A stretch of DNA of 64,000 bases from Gnetum montanum (Eukaryota; Streptophyta; Gnetopsida; Gnetales; Gnetaceae), in NCBI GenBank assembly GCA_015680685.1, contig MNCI01010116.1, positions 1,690,315-1,754,314 on the forward strand. Direction: 5' to 3'. Below the pieces are notes generated by a model, which saw only the letters and a program-made list of their open reading frames with translations, was not told the DNA's origin and searched no databases. Shown in pieces: positions 22,874 to 33,539 of the stretch. Position numbers and translations under genes: made by a program. Every line of letters starts with the position of its first letter. Positions within the stretch are counted from its first letter, which is position 1.

Positions 22874-25740
22874 TTAGATGTTGACCAACAATTTCTTATC
22901 TAGGTTTTCAGGTTTGTAAATCATCATAGCTCCTGAAGAAAAAGTTGCATGAATAATATAAGGTCCTTTCCACAATGTTTGAAATTTAGTGTGTTGTGGC
23001 ACATGTGTGGGGTTCCAATAAAGAACCTTATCTCCTGATTGGTACTTAACTTTTCTAATTTTCATGTCATGACATCATTTATTAAAAGCCTTATGCAACT
23101 CATTAGATGACAAGGCAACTAATTGATTCTCATCTAGTAGGTTAAGGCTCATTAACCATTCTTTTTGTGCTAGATTAAGGTTAAGATTGAGATCACATGC
23201 CGTAGATAGTGTATGGAGTTCTGCTTAAATAGGAAGCATTGGGAGTTTTTCATACACTAACTCGTATGGAGAGTAGCCTATAGGGATTTTCCATGTGGAG
23301 CAGTATGCCCAAATAGCATCCTTCAATTTGGTGCTCTAGTCTTGCATATATTTGCTAATGGTTCTTGTCAATATTTTCGTAATCTCCCTATTGGTTACTT
23401 CGACTTGACCATTTGCTTGAGGGTGGTACGGTGTAGTCAGTTTGTGTTCAGCTCCTAAGTGTTGCATCAACTTTCAAATGAAAATTCGAACTTGTAAAAT
23501 GTGTGCCATTATTACAAATAAGTGCATGAGGCACACCAAACCTGTTAACAATTTGTTGTTGAATAAATCTTGTAGTGGTAGATGATGTACAATTTGTAAC
23601 AGTGGCTGCTTCTACCCATTTTGTGAAATAGTCAACGACAACAACAATGTAGGCCTTTCTATTAGACATTAGTGTAATAGGCCCCATAAAATCAATTCCC
23701 CATATGTTGAAGGGATCTAAAGGTTGAATCCATTTTTGTGAACCCTCCATCCTAGCAGTCATTCCCCCATCATGTTGGCAACAATCACAAGATTGGATGA
23801 AATGATGAGTGTCTTGGAACAATGTAGGCCAATAATATCTTGCAAGAAAGATTTTAATGGCTATTCGTCTCCTAGCATAATGATCCCCACAAGGGCCCTC
23901 ATGAGCATCTTGGAGAACTCGTAATTGATCTACATCAGGAACACACCATCAGACTAAGCTATTAGAACATACCTTATAAAGGTGTCCATTGATTTCCATG
24001 AAATATTTGGCTTGGTGAAGAAACTACTATTTCTTTTTAGCGTCTAACTCTTGTGGTGGTTATTGTATAAGAAGATAGGTAAGAATTCTACTATACCAAT
24101 TTGTTTCCATGGTTAATTGATTATTTACTACACCTACAAATAGGTATTCATCAAGAAGTGATCAAAAAGAAAATATTCATCCTCTTTGTTGTTCCATCTT
24201 AACCGAGATAAATGATCAACAACAATGTTCTCAGTGCCTTTTCGATCTGTCATCGTAAGATTGAACTCTTGTAAGATTATGAGCCATCGTATGATGCAAA
24301 GGATCACTGTTGGTTTATTCAGTAGGAATCGAATTGCACTATGGTCTATGTGTACAAATACCTTATAGCCCAATACATAGTACCTGAACTTATCTAGTAC
24401 AAACACCACAACCATTAATTCCTTTTCCGTTGTGGTGTAGTTGAGTTGTGCACCAACAATACTCCTACTTTCATAGTGGATGTAATAAGGATGTTTTTGA
24501 TCATCTAACTGTGTAAGTACGACTCCTAAAGCATAGTTGGATGCGTAAGTCATGTTGTGGAATCATTTGGACTAGTTAAGAGCTTGTAGAATAGGTGTTT
24601 CTACAAGATTCTATTTTAAAGTTTGAAAAGCTAACTCACATTCTCTAGTCCATTCGAAAGGTACGCCCTTTTTTGTTAGTTCAACCAATGGTTTTGCAAC
24701 CCTTAAAAAGTTCTCTATGAATCTTCTATAATAGCCAGTGTGTCCAAGGAATGATTGAATGCCTTTTATAGTTTTAGGTTGATGCATGATTCCTTGGATG
24801 ACTTTGATCTTTTCGAGTTCTACCTCTATCCCTATTTGTGAAATCTTATGCCCTAATACTACGCCTTCTTGGACCATTAAATGGCTTTTTTGCCAATTGA
24901 TCCTTAAATTAGTTTCAACACATTGTTTTAGTACTTTCTCTAATCGATCCAATGTTTGATAGAAGTTTACTCTGTAGTTGGAGAAATCATCCATTAAGAC
25001 CTCCACAGCATTTCCTGTTTGCTGCTGGAAGATACTTTGAACCAAACATTGAAATGTTGCAAGAGAATTACACAAGCCAAACGACATCTGTTTGTATGCA
25101 AATTTCCCCCAAGGACTTGTGAACGTGGTCTTGGCTTGGTCTTTTGGTGCTATTTGGATTTGGTTCTATTCACTATACCCATCCAAAAAACTATAGTAGC
25201 AATGCCCTATAATGGTGTCTAAGACCTGGTTGACGAATGGCAATGGAAAGTGGTATTTGAATGTTGCCATGTTCAGTAGCCTAAAGTCTATATGCACCCT
25301 CCATTTACCCCTCCTTTTGGGCATAATGAATAAGGGGCTAACCCATTCACTATCAACAATGAGGTAGATGAACCTAGCTTTTAGAATTTGTTCAATTTCT
25401 TCTTTAACCACTTACTTCAGCTTTGGGTTCAATCGCCTCTATAGTTGTCATCGAGGCTTCATGGAGGGGTTAGTGTAAATCCTATATTGGCATATCCTAG
25501 GGTCTATTCTAGTTAATTTGGGATATGACCAAGCAAAGGCTTTCCACCATTTATTCACCATTTTCAATAGCCTCTCTTTTTGTTGAGGAGCAAGCTTAGC
25601 ATTAATAATTACCGATTTTCCATTTTTGAGAAATGTGTACTCCATACCAATGGGCAATAGTTGATACCAGAATCTGAATTCAAAAGAGCTTTGCATGGGT
25701 TATTTCCAACAATTTGTAAATATATAAGAGGACTCGTAGG
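22874..25740 (-). pseudogene. pol of element G (RT, RNase H, integrase)
   Basis: Read on the minus strand, a trace of protease (KALLNSDSGIN, where relatives have LLDSG) is followed at once by the pre-RT segment (LPIGMEYTFLKNGKS). RT has SEWVSPLFIMPKRRGKWR, YSFLDGYS, MSFGLCNSLATFQ and the catalytic MDDF. RNase H has NYTTTEKELMVVVFVLDKFR and GTENIVVDHLSRL. Integrase has a HHCC zinc region (TMFQDTHHFIQSCDCCQ-like) and WGIDFMGP; the second catalytic Asp is replaced in CNNGTHF. The C-terminal integrase piece (GDKVLYWNP) lies at 22874-23065. Stops and frameshifts separate the blocks, so the enzyme is dead. Confidence 0.9.
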
Positions 25741-25749
25741 CTTAGATAA

Positions 25750-28408
25750 TTTCCTAAGAATATGGATAGCCTTAATCTAATTGGTAATGACATGTGTCAA
25801 CATGACCATGTGCATTGAATGTGGCCTTTGGTTTGAAGGGAGTTTCAAAGTTTCGTATGATGGTGAGGCCTTTGGAGAGTTAGCCGCTTATGACTACAAG
25901 GACTTGGTTGGACTGTTGGTCCTAAAGAAAGGTCTCTTCTTTGTGTGATTGTTTGAACCAACAGTAGGGTGAGGATTAATAGCCCTTGTAGCATTACGTT
26001 GTTGTAGCTGGGCAGGGAGCTCACCCTGCATGGCTAGAGTAATGGTAATGGAGTTAACGGTGGAAGAGATGTAGCTGGATGAGAAGGATAGTATGTTTGT
26101 GGAACATATTTCCTAGGAGAATGAGTTCTATAATACTCATGGATCTGGTAGTAAGTTTTGGGAGCGACTTGACTAGGAGAGTCACGTGGAGAGATTGGCT
26201 ATCGCACGTAGTATCCATATGGGTCGGATTGATGGTAAGGATACTATTGATGTGGTGGTGGCATTCCCCATGATTGTGGATGCTTCCATTGTTGATACTA
26301 CTCATTTAGTTGTGGTAGAGTTCCACTTGGATAATACATCAAGAGCTGGTGGAACTGCCTTGGATTACCTTAGCGATAAGGTAACCTTTGGGGTGTTTTC
26401 CTTCTATTTAATCCTGGGTTAAGTGCATACATCCCAGACTCTTTTAGATGTGAGATTATAGGGAAACATCCCGTAGGATGGTCATATTGGCATATCTCAC
26501 ATCCACCATCATTGTCTGTATCCAAATCCACAACCTCTTCGATGATGGCAACTTTGCCCTTTCCTTTGTTATGTGCATATTTAGCTACTCTCTTTTTTCT
26601 CCTTTTTTGATCACTACCTTCCTCTCTATACTCCTCTACTATTTTTAGAACTATTTGAAATATATTATCTAGGGAGTCCCACATTTGGTCCACCTTTGCT
26701 GATACTTCTGATGCAAGTTTTTGAATGGGTAATGTTTTCCTATTCACCATCTCTTCAAGTGGTGACTCTTCTTCATCCTCAAAAAATCTAACTCCCTTCT
26801 TTCAGAGGGAAGGATCTCTATTATATTCTTTCACACTATCTCTTTTCCTTAACTCACCTTCCTCTTTAGCAACTTGCTCCAACAATCTTTGTACTTGATG
26901 GACCCTAAACTCAGATAGCCTTCCTTAGGCATAAGTTCCAAGGGTTCTTCACGTTTTGTGCCTAAGCCCATCTATGAGATGAAATAGTTGTTCCCTTTGC
27001 AAGTAACCATGGCTTGGGCAATGATGTAATAATGCATAATATCAGCCTATGGCAGCATCCAAGGGTTCATGTCCTCCTTGTTTCCATCCTTGGATTTTCT
27101 TTCACAAGTTGGACACTCGGGAGTATGTTTGATATTTATCATTGAATAGTTCTAACATGGTACTCCATCGATGAATGGATTATGGTTTTAAGGACTAGTA
27201 CCAGCTTTCTGCTTCCTTGATCAGTGTCCATTGAAACAACTTAAGTTTTTTCCACTCATTTTGTATGTTTTCCAAGGCACATGCATCATGAATTTCTTGC
27301 AAATGATTTTGAGGATCAACATTGTATCCCCCTTCAAATCATGGGATATTGTTCATGTCCAATATTTTGATCCTACTATTGTTGTGGTGCCTTTTTGGGA
27401 TTCTAATAACCTCAGTTATATCTAGCATACTTTAGGTAGTGAGTATGTGTTCATCGTGATTGTACTGTCTTTGGCGTCTATGATGCCTATGTTGTTCCCT
27501 GCTCTCCCTCCTTTCATGATGTGTTTCTCTAGAATGCCCTCGTCCACTTTCTTGGATGCTTTTGCTATGGTTACCATTTCACTTACCATTATCCTCAGGG
27601 TCTTTTTCTTGGTGATTGTGTCCAGATCTTGAAGGAGAGGGTGAAGGAGATGATGAAGGTGAAGAAGAAGGAGGACCATCATCATGATGGTTCCTGCCTC
27701 CTTCTCTTCAGTGGTCATGGCCTTGATCGCGGTTACGATCAGAATGTCCATCTTTGTCATGTGTTCATGTTCGATTTTCAAACCCTTTGTGTCTGTCGGT
27801 ACTAGAATTTAGGTTATGGATAGTTGAGTGAAGATTCTGATACACAACCCCTTGACCGAAGTTAATGGGAGGAACATCATTGTGTGGGAGACCTCTTGAG
27901 GTAGGTTCTGATACACAACCCCTTGACCGAAGTTAATGGGAGGAACATCATTGTGTGGGAGACCTCTTGAGGTAGGTTCACCACCCTCATTTTCACTTTT
28001 GACATATGGGACATTCTGAGAAATCTTCCCCTTCATAGATTTATAACATCTCTTCTGTTGTAGATCCCTTTGACATTATGCCTCTATGGGTCGATACTCT
28101 CTTGAGCCATGATCATACACACCATACTCTACCTATAAGTGTTGCATAACAATTCATGTGAGATCACAAAGGAGCATGCTCGGGACTAAGCGATCGGGAG
28201 GTAACACTATGTTACCTTCTAAATCACACCAACGTGGTTGTTCATCTTGGTGAAGGATAAAGGTAAAGTTTGGTATATACTCATAGGGATGAACATATAC
28301 CACACAAAAATGTTGAGGGACTAGTGGATTATCATGTGTACTATGCCTCTGATTGTTCCCTGTATTGGACCTCGGCAGTGAAACACTCTCGTAAGAAGAA
28401 GGAGACAT
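25750..28408 (-). pseudogene. gag of element G (interrupted)
   Basis: It starts with MSPSSYESV at 28408 and contains VVYVHPYEYIPNFTFILH, an acidic/His-rich low-complexity segment (27422-27781 region), a decayed gag core at 27000-27250, and CEICQYDHPTGCFPIISHL near 26490. The last is the best-preserved copy of the family's Cys/His motif. The frame is broken by a perfect 71-bp tandem duplication and by point changes. Confidence 0.85.
27835..27976 (-). repeat. Perfect 71-bp tandem duplication inside gag of G
   Basis: 27835-27905 and 27906-27976 are identical base for base. The 71-bp unit is not a multiple of three, so it shifts the gag frame. Because the surroundings are heavily mutated, the duplication must be recent. 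Confidence 0.95.
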
Positions 28409-28527
28409 AATTTTCTATTCAGTGTGCAATACTTTTTGTTTTACTAATTGTAAGATAACCAACCCTAAGGGTTTGTTTCAATGATGTGAAGATTTCCTAA
28501 GTTCTAGCTAGCGCACAATCAACAAAG

Positions 28528-28545
28528 TCCCTGGAAATGGCACCA
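28528..28545 (-). promoter_or_regulatory. Primer binding site of element G
   Basis: On the minus strand TGGTGCCATTTCCAGGGA follows the 5' LTR. It is a mutated tRNA-Asp-type site. Confidence 0.75.
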
Positions 28546-28546
28546 A

Positions 28547-29393
28547 TTATGAGTAGTGAGGTATCCCTACGCTCAACCATACAAATATGAGCATACACAC
28601 ATGATTCAGTTGAATTCCAAGGACTAAGTGCTTATGAAACTTTATAGAACCTAGACGGGTTAGTCAATCATTATCTTCCCAAGCTTACTCATATAGCGCA
28701 ATTGTATGGTTAAGTAAACTTGAGGTATATGATTTTTATATATTTTTAGGCTTTATTTCTTGGTGCTACAAAGGGAGAAGTGAACTAATTAAGTAATCAA
28801 TTTAATTTAACTAATTGACTATGCTCTAACTAGTCCTAACACCAGCATCTATTCCCACTTGCTGTCCACATCTTGAACCAGTGCAACACTACTAGGATTA
28901 CCAAACGCTAATCATTACTAAGTTACCAAGTGTTCCACACATGGTTGAAGTGGTCATACTATGTGTTCTTACTTGGGGGAGTTAACAAGGGAAGAGAGAG
29001 AACATTGATTAACTAAAGAAAGCATTAAATAACTATAAATAACATTAAATAAGCAATTTTGAATACTGCAAGGTTTATCACAAAGTTTGTCTTTATTTCT
29101 GGCCACAAGGTGTGCTTAGGTACACAATGCTCGAATAAATATCCATTTGCTTTATGACTCCTACTGTGGGCACTCAAAAATAATTCTAACATTGAGAAGG
29201 AAAAAAGGCAAGAGTTCGGGTAAGGGACTAAGATTAATTAACCAACTATTGCCAAACCAAGTGGGCCCACCTCTTATTTATAGGTGACAAGACAAGCCCC
29301 AATATCAGATGTCCAATATCACTTGAAAGGCTCCGATATCACGTACCCAATATCATGGATGCGATATCATGGCCTCGATATTGCGGCTCATCA
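28547..29393 (-). repeat. 5' LTR of element G
   Basis: Matches 20018-20865 over its full length. Its 3' end (element sense) reads CATAA rather than CATCA. The TATA box is at 29275-29282. Confidence 0.9.
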
Positions 29394-29539
29394 AAGTTGT
29401 AGTGGCTTATCAAAAGACATGAGACTTTAACACTTATTAATATAAGATAAAATACACGTTAATACTATTACAAAGCTTATCCTTATGAAATAAAGTGGTC
29501 ATCCTCATCATCCTAGTGTTGTCCTACCAAAATAGAGTC

Positions 29540-30110
29540 AACTACATGAGGTTGTTTTTGCCATTCACCTTTGTGATGATTTCTTCACATGTCTGTTTTC
29601 TTTTAATAGCTTTTCTAGAATAGTGATGTAGCAATATTTTTCTTATAGGTTTGTTATCTAATTTTATTTGCACATGTCCAAACCATCTAAGATGATATTT
29701 TTGCAACTTATTAGAACTTGAATCCACTCCAAGTTATTCCTTGAATATTTGTGTTATGTAGTTGGTAACATTCAATAACTGTCTAACTATTTGCATCTCT
29801 CACATTCAACACCATATAAGATAGCAAACTTGATTATTGTATTGTAAAATTTTTCCTTTAATTTTATTGGGATTTTTCTATTACATAGAACATCATTAGC
29901 CTATCCATTTTGACTATCCTACCTCTATCCTATTTCTTATAGTTTTATTAATTTCACCATCTACATTAATACTAGGTAGCAGACCTATATGCAATAAGAG
30001 ATTTTTTGGTCTTATTTGTCACTTTTATTTCACCACTATTTATGTTATTAAAATTGCACACATTTGGATTCTAGAGCATGTCTCCACTTCTCCATTTTAA
30101 AAACAGTATT
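29540..30110 (-). pseudogene. RTE-type LINE reverse transcriptase, C-terminal fragment
   Basis: On the minus strand the readings DVLCNRKIPIKLKEKFYNT, FAILYGVEC and LRWFGHVQ appear in order across frames. They correspond to the conserved C-terminal segment of RTE-clade LINE proteins (LCDRRVP.KLKGKFYRT, ML.G.ECW, LRWFGHV). The fragment is frameshifted and has no 5' part in the window. Confidence 0.75.
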
Positions 30111-30553
30111 AGAAAAAGTTAAAAAATATAGGATAGGAGGTACTAGAAACTAGTTGTTACCATAAATAGAAGAGGTCATTCCCACTAATGATAATATCAA
30201 AAAAAAAATATTTTGTGTTTTAAGAGAAGCAATATACAACCTACATAATAGTAGACATGTACCAGAGAATAAGTTAGTCAATTAAGCTAACTGAAGAAGC
30301 AGCAGAGACTACATCACTTATTTATATATAATATATATATATATGGAAGAAAACAATAGTTGTTTTCACATTATTTGAATGGTTGTTTGTACAACATTAA
30401 GTAAAAGAGTTTTTGTCACAATATAGAAGTAATAAGTACAAGGAGAAATAATATTCATGCAAACAACATAAAAGTAAAAAATTTTAGCAAAATAATAAAT
30501 CAACTTTTCTCTACATTATAAGCTCTAGTGTAATTCAATATTTCTTTGCACCT
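30111..30553. other. Unassigned AT-rich DNA with a TA microsatellite
   Basis: No element or gene was recognised. A TA-rich run sits at 30323-30344. Confidence 0.4.
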
Positions 30554-31483
30554 TGATGAATGGTAGGATATCCCAACACTTCACCATATAAGTCATGAGT
30601 GCACACGTGTGACTAGATCATAATTCGTGGATGAACAATGTAAGTATGCTAGAAGTTGATAATTAGTTCACAATCGTTGTCTTTCTACTTCAAGTTAGTG
30701 AAGTGCAAGTGTATGGTTTAACTCTAAGTGAAGTATATAATATCTTGATGTTGTCAACTCATGTTACTCCTAAGTTCAAACATAATGAAAATGAGAATAA
30801 GTTCTAAATCTAAGTAATAACAAAAATGTAAATCTACTCTATCCTATGGCGATGAGTAGTAATTCCTAGCTTGTTGTACACATCTTGGGCTCACGTAACC
30901 ATCATTGGGTTACCAAGTGGTATGCTATGGGGTGAAACAACCAATAACACTATTGGGATTACGTAACACTTACACTTATATGCTTGAAAGCACTCATACT
31001 CATTCTACCTTATTGATGAGCGTGGAAAAGTAAAGTGCTTGAAAAATATAAAGAACTATACTAAAGTAAGCATATTAAAGAAATCAAAGTTAAAGTAAGT
31101 AAAGAAATTAGCTAAGTAAAAAAAAAAGTAACCAAGTGGATACTACAATGGTAGAAAAAAATCTTGATCTTTATTATTGTTCATGAATTGTGGCCAAGTA
31201 CAATCCACTCAAATACAGATTTTTTTCAACTACTCAACACCACACTATAGGCATTCACTTTATTGCTAAGTGTAAACTACAAAAACAAATTGTAATAGTT
31301 TTCCTAAGGGTTGAAATGAAAGTTGTTTCACTGATGTAACCAAGTGTTGGTATTTATAGGGCTACAAAGCTTCCAATACATCATATCAACAATGACATAG
31401 GTGGAGTTGCGATATCGTAGATATGATATTGTAGATGTGATATCATAGATATGATATCATGGATAAAAAAAATGATTTTATCA
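30554..31483 (-). repeat. Left LTR of element C (D family)
   Basis: On the minus strand it starts TGATAAAATCA and carries GATATC or GATATT words (31395-31465) and TATAAATA (31351-31358 plus coordinates). It ends with ...CATTCATCA. It aligns with the 3' LTR of D (55410-56275). A polypurine tract (CAGTTGTGGGGATA, minus strand) abuts it at 31484. Confidence 0.85.
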
Positions 31484-31699
31484 TATCCCCACAACTGACT
31501 AGAAACTTGTCATCAAGTTAAAACAAAGAAAGGATAGAGTTCCTTACAAAATTGAAAGGTATACTCAAACTATAACATGACTACTTATTTACATAACTAC
31601 TTGACTTTGAATGTTGCATTGTGGTTTGAGTGGTGTTTTACAAAATTTTCATGCATAGCATGATGGATACAATTGACAGTAAAAAAAAATAAAACAAAA

Positions 31700-33407
31700 A
31701 AAGAACAAAATGAAAGAGCTCTATGCGGTCTTCCAAGTTCCTAGTAGTGAAGGCTCCTCCATCTACTTCTTTTCCTTGTCGTCAGGCTTCTAGAATTAGC
31801 AATAGTTAAGGAGTGCAAATTTTGTAATGTTTGATGGCATCGATACTTCCCATGAGCATGGTAGCTACTGAAAAATATTATTGGCTTTAACATACCAAGC
31901 CATAAATTACCTTCTTTCTTCTTAAAATGCCATGGATACCTTTGAAAATTCTTGATAATTAGTCATTAAATGGGCTAAGTTTACTGCTACATCCTTTTGA
32001 TCTTGGTAGCTGGCTTTTACTATTTCTAATTCAAATTTTACAACATGTAATTTATGTTGTGCATCCTTCTAATCTACTAACTCTTTCTCATACATGACAT
32101 AGACTATAGCTACTTGTTGCTCTAGCTTGTTTCTTAGTTTACCTACTGTTAACATGGCTAGATTAGCATATCAGAGGTTTGCTAATCCCATGTACTCAAT
32201 GAGATCCTCAATATATAGGTCCTTATTCTTCACTTCAACTTGGTGGACATGGACAAGGCTATCTAGAATTGGCTGCCAATCTAGTGTATGCATTGTGATT
32301 AAATTAATCTTGGCCTTGTCCATATGGATTTCCTTTTCATTAATATGCTTATACATGCCCACCTAGTCTCTTAAGTGTTCCTTGATCCTTACATGCTTTT
32401 TGACCTCATTTTTCCACACACTTATCTTAATTATTGATTTTTTTTCTAATGGCACAAACTTCTTTCATTGATAGAGTTCAATTTTATTTGGCCTACTTAT
32501 TCATGTCTTGGTTGACTCTAATGAATTATTCTCATACTTGATGAATGCTATCCTAGAGACCATTTTTCTACTTTTCTATGTTTTGCAATCTTGTATTATC
32601 AATAGCAAGTTTCTTANCCCAGCTTCCAACCTTTGCACTTCATTTTTTTCATGCTTTGCCCTTGTTTCCACCATGATCATCTTTCCCTTTTTTTTAATTA
32701 GATCAAAGTGAATTGCAATAATATTGCTTGGGATATTAAAGAGATTTTGCATGACTTATCCTATCTACAACAGTCGATCGAGGACATCTTGGTGTTCTAC
32801 TTGAGTCATAGATGTTCTGGCTAGCATTTCAACATCTCTTGTTCCTATAATATCCATTGGTGGCACACTAGAAATATTAAAGAATTCCTTAATATGATTA
32901 GTGATTACTTTTGCTACTCCCACTACATCTTGGTGTTGCATTACCACTACTATGGCTCCTTCTCTAGTTTCTAGCATAACCTGGAAAGATGTATTATTCC
33001 TAGAAATCTATTGTACCTAGTCATCATCCTCTCCTACCTATAGGGATACCTGCCTACAAGTAGGTCCTATTGATACAAAAAACCTTATGGACTTATCCCT
33101 TACTAAGTACAAAGAAAAACCTTCCCTTGCTCCCCAACTGATTATGTCTACAATATGTTGACAATGGATCATGGAAGGCTTGTAGTCTTGTTATGTAGGT
33201 GGAGCACTCTATCCAAGTCTATCACTAGTAAGTATTAACCCACTAGGTTCTTCTTGTTCTTATTGTCTAGTTGTTGAAATGTTACTTGTTGGTGTGGATC
33301 CTACTATCCCCTTAGTTTTTTATTGGCTTCTCCATCTGATCCTTCTTTGGTGGTACTAGTTTAGACATCTTGGCATACGATGCATTCTGATATTTTCTTA
33401 GCTAAGT
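31700..33407 (-). pseudogene. Extra 3' ORF, coiled-coil-like protein (element C copy)
   Basis: The best segments are 32765-32977 (MLETREGAIVVVMQHQDVVG, then EFFNISSVPPMDIIGTRDVE) and 32171-32362 (HVHQVEVKNKDLYIEDLIEY), followed by a charged, helix-prone stretch (KELVD.KDAQHKLHVVKFEL, then KASYQDQKDVAVNLAHLM). The same readings occur in element D at 52680-55150, in the same order and next to the 3' LTR. I do not recognise the protein. Its position between pol and the 3' LTR resembles that of the extra ORFs of Athila/Tat elements. The N at 32617 falls inside it. Confidence 0.65.
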
Positions 33408-33475
33408 GCGATGAGCATCCATTCCTTGATTATCTATACACATCCTTAAATGCTTGTAATCAAGTCGTACTTAAG
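33408..33475 (-). repeat. Short LTR fragment at the chimera junction
   Basis: On the minus strand the text around GATGTGTATAGATAATCAAG and ATGGATGCTCATCGCACTTAG matches the middle of the element B LTR (about 12855-12905). It lies exactly between the B-like gag and the D-like 3' ORF. Confidence 0.65.
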
Positions 33476-33539
33476 TTAAGAAGATCACTCATTACTAGTT
33501 GGATCTTCCTTAAAATGATAAGAAGCACTTAAGAATCCT

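Larger units (their letters stand above)
20018..29393 (-). mobile_element. Element G: full-length Athila/Tat-like Ty3/gypsy retrotransposon
   Basis: LTRs at 20018-20865 (3') and 28547-29393 (5') are 848 and 847 bp. The target duplication is AAGTT (20013-20017 and 29394-29398). From right to left it holds the LTR, a tRNA-Asp-type primer site, gag, pol (RT, RNase H, integrase), a 2-kb post-pol region, a polypurine tract and the LTR. FMDDFS-like RT and WGIDFMG integrase motifs place it in the Athila/Tat branch. All frames are broken. The protease appears largely deleted, and the 5' LTR terminus has lost its usual CA. Confidence 0.92.

Noticed and set aside
22874-23065. Possible chromodomain at the integrase C-terminus of G
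   Set aside because: The segment reads as the usual integrase C-terminal fold (GDKVLYWNP); no chromodomain signature follows.
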